Of a stretch of 64,000 nt of DNA, positions 13,031 to 22,800 are shown one piece after another. Position numbers and translations under genes: made by a program. This DNA is from Hyphomicrobium sp. (GTDB lineage: Bacteria > Pseudomonadota > Alphaproteobacteria > Rhizobiales > Hyphomicrobiaceae), in NCBI RefSeq assembly GCF_003987855.1, contig NZ_RXIZ01000007.1, forward strand, positions 340,424-404,423, written 5' to 3'. Under the pieces are notes generated by a model. It was not told the origin of the DNA and did not search any database. It saw only the letters and a list, made by a program, of their open reading frames with translations. Within the stretch, counting starts at the first letter, position 1, and every line of letters begins with the position of its first letter.

Positions 13031-14062
13031 ATGCAGAAGGTCATTCCATTTCAATTGCCCGATGGCGAGCGCCGCACGTCGGCCGGTGAAAACGGCGATC
13101 CGACGCCTATTTCGTCCGCGCTACGCACGCTCAATCTCGGCGCCGAGGGCATCGCGCAGCTCGCCCGCGAACTCTCTGGTCCGATGTCAGCAGCCTTCGA
13201 CGAAGCCGTCCGTCGTCTCAAAGCGGTCAGCGGCCGCGTGATCGTGACAGGCATCGGCAAGAGCGGCCACGTCGCTCAGAAGATCGCCGCCACCTTTGCC
13301 TCGACTGGCACCCCGGCCTTCTTCGTTCATCCGAGTGAAGCCTCGCATGGCGACCTCGGCATGATCACGCAATCCGATCTTATCCTGGCTTTTTCCTGGT
13401 CGGGTGAAACGGTCGAACTGAAGCCGATCATCACCTATTCGCGCCGCTTCGCCGTTCCGCTCGTGGCCGTTACATCTCAGGCAAATTCCGCGCTCGGAGA
13501 GCAGGCCGACATCGTGCTCCAACTGCCTAAGGTCAAAGAAGCTTGCCCGCACGGCCTCGCGCCGACGACATCCACCACCATCCAGCTTGCCATCGGCGAC
13601 AGTCTTGCGATTGCGCTGCTTGATGCTCGCGGCTTCACCGCGCACGATTTCAAAATCTTCCATCCAGGCGGCTCGCTCGGTGCAAATCTGAAGTACGTGT
13701 CCGACGTCATGCACAAGGGCGAACGCCTGCCGTTGATTGAAAGCGGCTCGTCCATGGCCGATGCGCTGGTCGCAATGACCGAAAAGAGCTTCGGGTGTGT
13801 CGGCGTGACGGATGCCAAGGGAAAGCTTGTCGGCGTCATCACTGATGGCGACTTGCGTCGCCATATGGGACCGAAATTGCTGACAGCGACGGTCGATGAA
13901 GTCATGACGGCAAAGCCCAAGACAATCGCCCCGTCGATGCTCGCATCCGCAGCCCTCGAACTGATCAACTCGTCTCGGATCACAGCCCTGTTCGTGCTCG
14001 AAAAAGGCAAGCCAGTCGGCGTCGTGCACGTCCACGACCTCCTGCGAGCCGGAGTAGCCTGA
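13031..14062 (+). CDS. kdsD: D-arabinose-5-phosphate isomerase (KpsF/GutQ family)
   Basis: The enzyme converts ribulose-5-phosphate to arabinose-5-phosphate, the first step to Kdo for lipopolysaccharide. The 343-residue protein has an N-terminal SIS domain (about 45-190) with GIGKSGHVAQKIAAT and FSWSGET, the sugar-phosphate loop, and HGLAPTTSTT. Two CBS domains follow (about 215-340; GVITDGDLRR in the first). Length is slightly above E. coli KdsD because of a 25-residue N-terminal lead. The Shine-Dalgarno is weak. It is convergent with nfeD with only 9 bases between the stops. Confidence 0.93.
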   Translation: MQKVIPFQLPDGERRTSAGENGDPTPISSALRTLNLGAEGIAQLARELSGPMSAAFDEAVRRLKAVSGRVIVTGIGKSGHVAQKIAATFASTGTPAFFVHPSEASHGDLGMITQSDLILAFSWSGETVELKPIITYSRRFAVPLVAVTSQANSALGEQADIVLQLPKVKEACPHGLAPTTSTTIQLAIGDSLAIALLDARGFTAHDFKIFHPGGSLGANLKYVSDVMHKGERLPLIESGSSMADALVAMTEKSFGCVGVTDAKGKLVGVITDGDLRRHMGPKLLTATVDEVMTAKPKTIAPSMLASAALELINSSRITALFVLEKGKPVGVVHVHDLLRAGVA

Positions 14063-14071
14063 GATCAGGCC

Positions 14072-14524
14072 CTAAACGCGGGCGACGACGAGAACAGTTC
14101 CGTCGACCCCCGTCACCTTGACGGTGGCGCCCTTCGGTCCATCCTCGCCCTCGGCGACCCACACGGTGTCGCCGACGCGGACCTTGCCCCGTCCATTCAC
14201 AATCGCATCCTCGATCATGACGAGGCGCCCAATATACTGCGCGCCGCGAACATTGAGGTCCCGAACATCGGGATGAGCGGATTCTTCGCGGCTGCGTTGG
14301 CGAACCCAGAAGACCGCAGCCATAGCGATGAGCGCGAAGGCGATCAGCTGCCATTCCCAAGCCAAGCTTGTGGTCAGCGCGATCGCTCCGACGACCAGAG
14401 CCGATATGCCGAACCACACAAAGTGCACGCCTGGTATGACGGACTCCATGACGAACAGGAGCACCGCGAGCGCGAACCAGAGCCATGGACCGAACTCTCG
14501 GATCAGCGACGTAAGTGACTGCAT
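14072..14524 (-). CDS. NfeD family membrane protein
   Basis: This 150-residue short NfeD protein (YbbK class) has two to three transmembrane segments (about residues 10-30, 33-50 and 55-74), then a C-terminal OB-fold domain that includes LNVRGAQYIGRLVMIEDAIVNGRGKVRVGDTVWVAEG. NfeD proteins work with SPFH/stomatin partners in membrane microdomain organisation and quality control. The partner gene lies immediately upstream (37 bases) on the same strand, so the two form an operon, as in many proteobacteria. There is no protease domain, as expected for the short class. Confidence 0.9.
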   Translation of the reverse strand: MQSLTSLIREFGPWLWFALAVLLFVMESVIPGVHFVWFGISALVVGAIALTTSLAWEWQLIAFALIAMAAVFWVRQRSREESAHPDVRDLNVRGAQYIGRLVMIEDAIVNGRGKVRVGDTVWVAEGEDGPKGATVKVTGVDGTVLVVARV

Positions 14525-14561
14525 CGACGCTCGCTCCCTCTGGAAATACGCCCCGTTGCCT

Positions 14562-15542
14562 TTAGGTCGTGGGCACCGAGCCCGGCCGCGGCGTCCGCGC
14601 CGTCTGCGGTTTCAGCGCATCACCACCAAACGCCTCGCCGGCGATCTGCGCGATACCACCAAGCGATCCGATCACGGAAGAAGCCTCAAGCGGCATCATG
14701 AGAATTTTCTGGTTGGGCGACTTCGCCAGGGCTTCGAGCGCCTTCATGTAATTGTTGGCAACGAAGTAGTTTATCGCCTGGACGTTGCCGTTGGCGATCG
14801 CCTCCGAGACCAAAGTGGTCGCTTTGGCCTCCGCCTCCGCAGCGCGCTCGCGTGCTTCGGCGTCGCGATAAGCAGCTTCGCGACGGCCTTCAGCTTCCAG
14901 CACCACAGCTTGTTTTGCACCTTCCGCTTTCAGGATCGCGGCCTGCCTCAAGCCCTCCGATTCCAGGATCTGCGCCCGCTTCTCGCGCTCGGCTTTCATC
15001 TGCCGCGCCATGCTGTCGATGAGATCGCGCGGCGGAGCGATATCTTTGATTTCGATGCGCGTGACTTTCACGCCCCAACTCTCGGTGGCTGCGTCGACGA
15101 CCTGCAACAGCCGATGATTGATCTGATCGCGGTTCGACAGAAGCTCGTCGAGATCCATCGAGCCCATCACGGTACGGATGTTCGTCATCGTAAGGTTGAT
15201 GATGGAGTGCTCGAGATTGTCGACCTCATAGGCGGCCTTCGCCGCATTGAGTATCTGATAGAACGCGACGCCATCGACTTTCACCATCGCGTTGTCGCGG
15301 GTGATGACATCCTGACTGGGAATGTCCATCACCTGCTCCTTCATGTTGAGCTTATGGGTGACGTGCTCGAGAATTGGGATGAGAATATGCATTCCCGGCG
15401 TCAGCGTGCGGGTGTAGCGCCCGAGGTTCTCGACCGTGAAGTTCGAACCCTGCGGAACGATCTTGACCGTCGACCACAGCGCCCAAACCGCGCCAGCCAG
15501 CAGAATAAAGCCAAAAAACCCGAAGCCGCCCAAATCGGACAT
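14562..15542 (-). CDS. qmcA: SPFH/stomatin-like membrane protein (QmcA type)
   Basis: The 326-residue protein has one N-terminal membrane helix (about 7-25), an SPFH domain (about 26-185) with PGMHILIPILEHVTHKLNMKE, and a long charged coiled coil (about 185-260, rich in EAEGRREAAYRDAEARERAAEAEAKA). A Gly/Pro-rich tail ends it. It is expected to form oligomeric rings in the inner membrane and to act with FtsH-type quality control. GGGAG lies 8 bases before the ATG. The 166 bases upstream, up to hemH, presumably hold its promoter. Confidence 0.93.
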   Translation of the reverse strand: MSDLGGFGFFGFILLAGAVWALWSTVKIVPQGSNFTVENLGRYTRTLTPGMHILIPILEHVTHKLNMKEQVMDIPSQDVITRDNAMVKVDGVAFYQILNAAKAAYEVDNLEHSIINLTMTNIRTVMGSMDLDELLSNRDQINHRLLQVVDAATESWGVKVTRIEIKDIAPPRDLIDSMARQMKAEREKRAQILESEGLRQAAILKAEGAKQAVVLEAEGRREAAYRDAEARERAAEAEAKATTLVSEAIANGNVQAINYFVANNYMKALEALAKSPNQKILMMPLEASSVIGSLGGIAQIAGEAFGGDALKPQTARTPRPGSVPTT

Positions 15543-15708
15543 TGCCGTTCTCCCTCACGAGCGAATCAAAATCAAAATGGGTAATTCGCGCGTCGGGTTT
15601 AAGTCCCCGAAACAAACTTTCGGTAAAGATCGGGTAATATCTCGATATCAGGCGATAAAAAGCCTAAGTGAACAGCAATTAGATATGTTGGTCCTTATTC
15701 CGCGTCGG

Positions 15709-16776
15709 TCAGATCCAGCCGGCAAGTTCCTGCCGCACGATGGCCTCGATCACGTCCATGCCCTCGGCGCTATCATTTAGAGCGCGTAGATAGGCAAATC
15801 TTCCCCCGCCATTGGATTCGAAAATGTGGCGGTTTTCGCCGTCCAGCTCTTCCAATGTTTCAAGGCAATCGGCCGAAAATCCTGGTGCGACGAGAGCAAT
15901 TTTCTTCACGCCTTCCTTTGCCAGCCGCTCGACCGTCATATCGGTATAAGGCTGCAACCAGGGATCGCTTCCAAAGCGTGATTGAAATGTCGTGAGCCAG
16001 CGGTCTTCCGGAATTCCCAATTTCTCCCGCAATAGCCGCGACGTTTTCTGACACTGACAATGGTAGGGATCGCCGGCCATGAAATATTTCTGCGGCATGC
16101 CGTGAAATGTAGCGATGATTTTCTCGGGCTCGAAATCGAGTGAACCGAGCTGCGCTTGCATCGAACGCGCGAGTGCGTCGATGTAAGCGGGATGATCGTG
16201 ATAGCTCGGCAGGGTGCGAACCGCAGGCTGCCAGCGCATTTTCGTCAGCGCGCGGAAGGCCTGATCGCAAGCCGTCGCCGTTGTCGCCGCCGCATATTGC
16301 GGATAAAGCGGAACGAACAGGATGCGATCGCAGCCTTGTTCCTTGAGCGCCAAAATCCGGCTCTCCGTCGTCGGATTAGCATATCGCATTGCCCAATCGA
16401 CGATAATCTTTGGTTCGTTGGCGAGACGAAGCTTCAACTGCTCCGCCTGGCTCCGCGTGATGGTCTTCAGCGGGCCTTCGTTTCTCTCGTTATTCCAGAT
16501 GGTGGCGTAGTCGCGCCCTTTGCGTGAAGGCCGCGTCGTCAGGATGATGAGATTGAGGATGGGCCACCACTTCCACTTCGGCTCTTCAATCACCCGATCG
16601 TCGGAGAGGAATTCTTTCAGATAGCGGCGCATCGGCCAGTAGTCGGTGCCGTCTGGAGTACCGAGATTGAGGAGAAGTACGCCGATCCGTCCAAACGCGA
16701 CTTTTGGATGGCCGTCGGGAAACGGCGCGGTCTCGCCATCGAAGCGTTGCTGTTTCGGTACTTCGTTCATCCGCAC
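15709..16776 (-). CDS. hemH: Ferrochelatase
   Basis: HemH inserts Fe2+ into protoporphyrin IX, the last step of protoheme synthesis, at the inner face of the membrane. The 355-residue protein has the family signatures LLLNLGTPD near the N-terminus, FHGMPQKYFMAGDPYHCQCQKT (catalytic His in FHG), TFQSRFGSDPWLQPYT and the C-terminal PGFSADCLETLEEL. Length is normal. There is no clear Irr or RirA box in the 31 bases before the gene, so control, if any, is not visible. It stands alone between the CHAD gene and qmcA. Confidence 0.97.
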   Translation of the reverse strand: MRMNEVPKQQRFDGETAPFPDGHPKVAFGRIGVLLLNLGTPDGTDYWPMRRYLKEFLSDDRVIEEPKWKWWPILNLIILTTRPSRKGRDYATIWNNERNEGPLKTITRSQAEQLKLRLANEPKIIVDWAMRYANPTTESRILALKEQGCDRILFVPLYPQYAAATTATACDQAFRALTKMRWQPAVRTLPSYHDHPAYIDALARSMQAQLGSLDFEPEKIIATFHGMPQKYFMAGDPYHCQCQKTSRLLREKLGIPEDRWLTTFQSRFGSDPWLQPYTDMTVERLAKEGVKKIALVAPGFSADCLETLEELDGENRHIFESNGGGRFAYLRALNDSAEGMDVIEAIVRQELAGWI

Positions 16777-16807
16777 TCCCGGCGCCTATCGCGATTAAAC
16801 CGAGCGA

Positions 16808-17857
16808 TCACGCCCGGCGTTGCGACGGGACCGGAGTCTCGGATTGTGCGGCCAGCCTGGGCTTCGCCTTAGCGGGACGCCTCTCCTTAGGTGGGGCGTC
16901 GGCGCTTTCCGCTGCGGCCTTGACCTGACCCGCAGTCCCTAATTGGCCCGGCTCCGCCGGAACTTCAAGCTGCGATTCCAATTGGTGGCCGTAGCGCCAG
17001 TAGGCGGCGATCCGGCCGACGAACGCCCCCGGCTTTTCGGTAAAGAGACGCCTTGCACCGAATTCGGCAGCCGCCCTGAGCACCTGCTGGTGACGTCTGC
17101 AGACCTCGATCGCGGCCGCCTTTTGCTCCTCGGACATTGACGCGGACTGGGATGCAGAATGCGCCAGAATCGCCAGATCGTGATCGTCGCCGAAATGCTG
17201 AGATAGCTCTCGCGCCGCGTTCGCCCGGGCGTCGAATTCGTCCGGCCAAGCCTTGGAAAGGAGTGCCATTTGCCGCCAATGCCATTGCACGGCTTTACGG
17301 AGTTCATGGAAGTTTTCGTCTGACGGCTCGCCATAAGCGCGCTTCAGGGCTTTCCGGCCGTGCCGATAGCTGGCCTCAAGTCCACCGGCTAGCGCGGCAA
17401 AACCTCGTTTCCCAAGCTTAATGCGCGCCAACTTGCGCGCCTCGCCCGCGAGAAGCCCCCGCGCCTGTTCGGCGACATCCGGCCCCAGCCGTTCTCCTTG
17501 CGCGCCATCCTGGGCCGCAAGGCTGTCCTTGAGCGGAGACAGCGCAGCAGCATCATCGGCGCTTTGATGTGAAAGCTTCGCTATGGTGTCCAGCATCACC
17601 GTCTGGTCGCGACGCTCGGAAAGAAGCTTCGCAATTCCGGCGAGAGCCTTGTTATGCCGCTGTGCCTTGCTGCCGATTGCGCCCGCGGACAGGCGGAGGA
17701 GCGCGCGTAGTCGCTTCAGAGATTTTCGGCACTCGTGCACATTCGCGGCGACGACTTCGGGACCCGCGAGTTCCGTCAGAGCCGACTCCAGCTGCTCCCC
17801 CGCGATGCGGCGAAAGCCCTTGTGAACGGACTCGTCGAGTTTGAATTTATACGACAT
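16808..17857 (-). CDS. CHAD domain protein (likely polyphosphate-associated)
   Basis: This 349-residue alpha-helical protein has the conserved histidine-containing repeats of CHAD domains: VHECRKSLKRLRALLRL near residue 40 and FHELRKAVQWHWRQM near 205. CHAD proteins bind inorganic polyphosphate and decorate polyphosphate granules. There is no CYTH phosphatase domain, so this is a stand-alone CHAD protein. The C-terminal 60 residues are Lys/Pro/Ala-rich and probably disordered. I place the start at ATG 17857 (MSYKFKL); the longer frame to 17932 adds an odd basic stretch. No operon partner is apparent. Confidence 0.85.
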   Translation of the reverse strand: MSYKFKLDESVHKGFRRIAGEQLESALTELAGPEVVAANVHECRKSLKRLRALLRLSAGAIGSKAQRHNKALAGIAKLLSERRDQTVMLDTIAKLSHQSADDAAALSPLKDSLAAQDGAQGERLGPDVAEQARGLLAGEARKLARIKLGKRGFAALAGGLEASYRHGRKALKRAYGEPSDENFHELRKAVQWHWRQMALLSKAWPDEFDARANAARELSQHFGDDHDLAILAHSASQSASMSEEQKAAAIEVCRRHQQVLRAAAEFGARRLFTEKPGAFVGRIAAYWRYGHQLESQLEVPAEPGQLGTAGQVKAAAESADAPPKERRPAKAKPRLAAQSETPVPSQRRA

Positions 17858-17977
17858 ACGCGAAAACGTTCTTTTGAACAGAGCAAGGCGGTAAGATCGA
17901 TACCGCACATCCGAACCACACAAAAGTGTCATAAACGATCGGCGCAGGTCCGACTGGTTAACATACTTTGCGACATT

Positions 17978-18580
17978 TTATGGCGATTGCAATTGTCGCA
18001 ACCAGTCTCGCACGCGCGCTTCAGGATCGGCAGCGGTGATGAAGTCGGTAATCACCGCCAAGCTGTCTGCGCCGGCATCGAGCACGCCCTTCGCACGTTC
18101 CGGCGTGATCCCACCGATGGCAACGAGCGGCAGTCGCCCGATCCTCTTGCGCCACTGTGCGATTTTTTCGAGTCCTTGTGGCGCCCACGGCATGGCCTTG
18201 AGCTTCGTCTCGTAGATGGGCCCAAGCGCGACATAATCTGGCTCGACCGCCAAAGCTCGCTCCAGTTCGGTATCGTCATGCGTCGATATCCCGAGCTTTA
18301 CGCCTGCAAGTTTGATGGCCTCTAGGTCCGCAGCACGCAAATCATCCTGACCCAGGTGAATGAAACGGATACCGGTATCGAGGGCGACCTCCCAGAAGTC
18401 GTTGAGAACAAGTGTGCAGTTCTGTTCCTGGCAAACCGCCGCCGCGCGTTTGGCTTGCGCAGTGACCTCTCCCGCCGAGGCATCCTTGATGCGCAGCTGC
18501 ACGAACTTGACCCCGAGCGGCACGAGACGCTCGAGCCAGCCGCTGTCTGGCACGATCGGGTAAAAGCGATGAGGAAGCAT
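17978..18580 (-). CDS. thiE: Thiamine phosphate synthase
   Basis: ThiE couples HMP pyrophosphate with the thiazole carboxylate phosphate to make thiamine phosphate. The 200-residue TIM barrel has LGVKFVQLRIKD at strand 2, CTLVLNDFWEVA, FIHLGQDD, GPIYETKLK for the pyrophosphate/thiazole site, and PLVAIGGIT for the phosphate loop. It is slightly shorter than E. coli ThiE. It follows thiG by 11 bases on the same strand, as the last gene of a thiS-thiG-thiE operon. Confidence 0.95.
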   Translation of the reverse strand: MLPHRFYPIVPDSGWLERLVPLGVKFVQLRIKDASAGEVTAQAKRAAAVCQEQNCTLVLNDFWEVALDTGIRFIHLGQDDLRAADLEAIKLAGVKLGISTHDDTELERALAVEPDYVALGPIYETKLKAMPWAPQGLEKIAQWRKRIGRLPLVAIGGITPERAKGVLDAGADSLAVITDFITAADPEARVRDWLRQLQSP

Positions 18581-18591
18581 GCTGACGCTGT

Positions 18592-19407
18592 CTATTCGAG
18601 ATCAAAGAAGGGCGTACCGGCTACGGGCGTCGAGGGCACCGCCATGTCGCGCGACGGGATAAGGCCCGCCTCGAAACCGATGCTGCCAGCACGGACCGCC
18701 GCCGCGAAGGCTTCCGCCATTCGTACAGGATCTGCGGCTTTCGCAACGGCGGTATTGAGCAGCACCGCGTCGTAGCCAAGTTCCATCGCCAGGGCCGCGT
18801 GCGAAGGCGCGCCAATTCCAGCATCGATGATCAGCGTTGCATCGGGGAAATAAGCGCGCAGGCTTTTCAGGGCGGTCGCATTCGCGAGGCCCCGGCCGCT
18901 CCCGATTGGTGCGCCCCACGGCATGATGACGTCGCAGCCCGCCCGCTGCAGGCGCTCAGCCACCGAAAGATCTTCCGTCGTATACGGCAGCACCTTGAAC
19001 CCGTCGCGCACGAGAGCCCCGGCTGCTTCTACGAGGCCGAAGACATCCGGCTGCAAAGTGTCGTCATTGGCGATAACTTCGAGCTTGATCCAGTCGGTCC
19101 CGAACAGTTCGCGCGCCATCTGCGCCGTGGTAATCGCATCGCGCGCCGTGCGGCACCCGGCCGTGTTCGGCAGAACGCGCACACCCAGGTCGCGGATGAT
19201 CTCCAGAAACCGGTCGCCCAGCCTGCCCCCGGCCGCTTCGCGCCGCAAGGATACCGTTACGATGTTTGCAGCCGAGGCCGTAACGGCTTCCTTCAAGATC
19301 GCCGGCGATGGATACCCCGCAGTCCCGAGCAGAAGCCGCGACGCGACCGCTTCGCCGTAGATGCAAAGATCCTTCGCTCCGTGCAGTTTTTTGTCGCGGA
19401 TATTCAT
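18592..19407 (-). CDS. thiG: Thiazole synthase
   Basis: ThiG condenses deoxyxylulose-5-phosphate, dehydroglycine and ThiS-thiocarboxylate into the thiamine thiazole. The 271-residue TIM barrel carries the Schiff-base lysine Lys108 in DWIKLEVI, the early [11 protein letters not shown] segment, and the phosphate-binding [15 protein letters not shown]. Dehydroglycine should come from ThiO, encoded 4 kb away beyond an inserted opposite-strand gene. thiS lies 19 bases upstream and thiE 11 bases downstream. Confidence 0.96.
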   Translation of the reverse strand: MNIRDKKLHGAKDLCIYGEAVASRLLLGTAGYPSPAILKEAVTASAANIVTVSLRREAAGGRLGDRFLEIIRDLGVRVLPNTAGCRTARDAITTAQMARELFGTDWIKLEVIANDDTLQPDVFGLVEAAGALVRDGFKVLPYTTEDLSVAERLQRAGCDVIMPWGAPIGSGRGLANATALKSLRAYFPDATLIIDAGIGAPSHAALAMELGYDAVLLNTAVAKAADPVRMAEAFAAAVRAGSIGFEAGLIPSRDMAVPSTPVAGTPFFDLE

Positions 19408-19426
19408 AGTTGGCGAAAACGTCCTT

Positions 19427-19645
19427 CTATCCGCCCTGTCGGGCAGTCACGATCTCGATCCGGTCGCCCCCGTTCAGCGGTGTCGTAGCACGACGTCCCT
19501 CGGACACGAACTCTCCGTTGAGCGCGGTGGCGACCTTTGCGTCCGCAAAGCCTTGTTCGGCGACGAGGGCCTGCAAGGTGGTGGCGCGAGACCGCGCCTT
19601 ACGGCCATTGACGGTCACTTCGATATCCGCCTCGTGTTGTACCAT
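19427..19645 (-). CDS. thiS: ThiS sulfur carrier protein
   Basis: A ubiquitin-like protein of 72 residues ending in the obligatory Gly-Gly (TARQGG), which is adenylated and thiocarboxylated before sulfur transfer to Thi[20 protein letters not shown] and ATALNGEFV are the usual beta-grasp strands. Two starts are possible: ATG 19645 gives a 72-residue protein close to family size, while ATG 19690 gives 87 residues. Neither has a strong ribosome site. The promoter should lie in the 19646-19814 space shared with the divergent acyltransferase gene. No TPP riboswitch was recognised there. Confidence 0.88.
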   Translation of the reverse strand: MVQHEADIEVTVNGRKARSRATTLQALVAEQGFADAKVATALNGEFVSEGRRATTPLNGGDRIEIVTARQGG

Positions 19646-19814
19646 CGCCCGTACTTTCGGCCCTTCCGCCCGACATGGGTAGCTCAACATCGTTTACTAG
19701 AGCGCTCAGAGAATTTTTAGCGGATATAGTCATGTTGGGACAAATTCGCCCCGCCAATCCGCCGCATTGCTCGCTACCAATCCCGTAATCTGCAGTTTCG
19801 AGGACCGTTTATCC

Positions 19815-22800
19815 ATGTTCGCCCGCCTCTTGTCGTCGCGTCGCTTCGCGCCGCTGTTCTGGAGCCAGCTGCTGGCGGCCCTCAACGACAACCTGCTCAA
19901 GAACGCCTTGGCGATGCTCGTCGTCTACAAACTCGCCATGGAGAACGGTCCGGCGTTAGGGACGCTCGCGGGAGCGGCGCTTGTCCTTCCCTTCTTCCTT
20001 TTCTCCGCGCTAGCAGGTCAGTTGGCCGACAAGTTCGATAAAGCGAAGGTCGCGGCGCGGGTCCGGCTGATGGAAATTCCGGTGGCCGTTGCTGCGGCGG
20101 CCGGATTTCTTCTGCCGTCCGTCCCGCTGCTGTTCGTGGCGCTTATCTTGTTCGGCACTCTCAGCGCATTTTTCGGTCCGGTGAAATACGGGCTCCTGCC
20201 GTCGCACCTCGAAGTGAAGGAGCTGCCGTCGGGCAACGCCTTGATCGAAGGCGCGACGTTCATTGCAATTCTGATCGGCACGATCGGCGGCAATTTCGCC
20301 TCGGGCAGCCACGGGGAACTTTTTGCGGTAGCAGTCGCCATAATCGCGATTTCCACGCTCGGATGGTTTTCCGCAAGCCTCATCCCGCCAGCCCCGTCCT
20401 CCGTTCCCGACCTCAAGATCGACACCAACATCGTCACCTCGACCGCCACATTGCTGCGGGATCTGCGGGGCGACAAGCGGATCTGGCAAGGCGCGCTCAT
20501 CACATCCTGGTTCTGGCTCGTCGGCGCAGCTGTTCTCGCGCTTCTGCAAAACCTCATCCCGCAGGTTTTGAACGGCGCACCATCTGTCTACACGCTCGCA
20601 CTGTTCGTATTCGCCGTGTCCGTCGCGGTGGGTTCGGTTGCCGCAGCCAGAGCGAGCGCAAGCAGGCCCAACCTAGCGCTCGTTCCAATCGGTGCCCTGC
20701 TGATGGGGCTGTTTCTTCTCGATCTCGCCTGGCTGACCTCGACCATCCAGCCCGCTGCAGCGCCGTTGACCGCCGCGGATGTGTTCACGTCCGTCAACGG
20801 ATTGCGCATGCTGATCGACCTCGCCGGCGTAGCCGTCGCCGGTGGCCTTTACATCGTTCCGTCGTTCGCCGCCGTGCAGGCGTGGTCACCAGTCGATCAT
20901 CGCTCCCGGGTGATCGCAGGCTGCAACGTGCTTTCAGCGGCGTTCATGACGGTAGCAGGCCTCGGGATCGCGCTTCTCCAATACGAGAAGATTCCGGTTG
21001 CCACCCTTTATGCCGTCCTCGGCCTGGCCAACATCGTTGTCGTCGGGCTCGTCCTCCGTGCATGGGGAGCAGAAGGCGTCAAAGACGTCGCCCTCTTCCT
21101 CTTCAGAACGTTCTTTGGCCTCGAAGTCCACGGCCGCGAGAATCTTCCGAAGGCCGGCCAACGCGCGATCATCGCCCCCAACCACGTCAGCTTGCTCGAC
21201 GCACCCTTGATGCACGCTCTGCTGCCCTCGCATGCCGCCTACGCGGTCGACACGTCAATCTCTAAGGCCTGGTGGGTGAAGCCGTTCCTCAAGCTTGCGC
21301 AGTTCTACACCGTCGATCCGACGCGTCCTCTCGGGATGCGCAGCCTCATCCAGGCTGTCAAAGAGGGGACTTCCATCGTCATCTTTCCCGAAGGCCGTCT
21401 GACCGTCACCGGCGGCCTGATGAAAGTCTACGACGGCACAGCGATGATCGCCGACAAGGCCAACGCACCGGTCATTCCGGTACGCATCGATGGCTTGGAA
21501 CGCTCACACTTCGGCTACCTCAGCAGGGCGCAAACCAAGAAAGCCTGGTTCCCGAAAATCACCGTAACCATCCTCCCACCCGTATGGCTGAAGATCGATC
21601 CCGAACTGCGCGGCAAGGCCCGCCGCCAGGCTGCCGGTGCCGCCCTGCAAGACATCATGACCGATACCGCCGTCCTGACCACGCCGATCGACCAGACTCT
21701 GTTCGAAGCCCTCGCACTCGCGCACCAAACGCGGGATACCGGCAAGCCTGCCATTGAAGATCCGCTTGGCAGCAAACTCAGCTACAAGAAGCTGATCGTC
21801 GGCGCTCAGGTTCTGGGTGCAAAACTCGCGCCGACGCTTCCTCCTGTCGGATCCTCCATAGGCATTCTGCTGCCAAATTCCGCCGGCGTCGTCGTCACCT
21901 TCTTCGCCCTGCAGACCATCGGCCGCGTTCCGGCGATGCTGAACTTCTCCGCCGGCAGCGCCAATGTTCTCTCAGCATGCAAGGCTGCAAAAGTCGACGT
22001 TGTCCTGACGTCACGCGCGTTCGTCGAAAAAGGCCATTTCGAATCTCTCGTTCAAGCCCTCGAGAGCGTGGCGCGCGTCGTATATCTTGAGGATGTCCGC
22101 GCGACCGTTACGTTCGCGGACAAGATGAAGGGTCTCTTGCAGGGCGGTCGTCCGCAGGTCCACGTTGATTTCAACGCGCCGGCCGCAATCCTCTTCACAT
22201 CAGGCTCCGAAGGAACGCCGAAGGGCGTCGTGCTTTCACACCGGAACCTGCTGGCCAACTGCGCGCAGACACTCACGCGCGTGGCTTGCAACGGCACGGA
22301 CAAGGTATTCAACGCTCTGCCCGTATTTCACTCGTTCGGACTGACGGCAGGTGTCTTGATGCCGCTCGTCGCGGGCGTGCCGATCTATCTCTATCCGACG
22401 CCGTTGCATTACCGGATCATCCCGGAACTCGTCTATCAATCGAACGCGACCATCATGTTCGGGACAGACACCTTCCTGACCGGGTACGCCCGCGCGGCCC
22501 ATCCATACGATTTTGCCCGCGTCCGCCTCGTCGTAGCAGGTGCCGAAGCCATCAAAGACCGCACGCGCGAACTCTACATGGATCGCTTTGGAGTTCGCAT
22601 TCTCGAAGGCTACGGCGTAACCGAAACGGCGCCGGTGCTGTCTCTCAACACCCCGCTTGCGAATAAAGCGCATAGCGTTGGCCGCATGTCGCCTCTGATG
22701 GATTATAAGCTTGAGCACGTGCCAGGCATCGAGAACGGGGGCCGCCTCTACGTGCGGGGACCTAACGTAATGCTCGGTTACTATCGCGCCGAACATCCCG

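Noticed and set aside
19646-19814. Possible TPP riboswitch before thiS
   Set aside because: A CTGAGCG on the minus strand recalls the CUGAGA of TPP riboswitches, but the other conserved blocks are absent.
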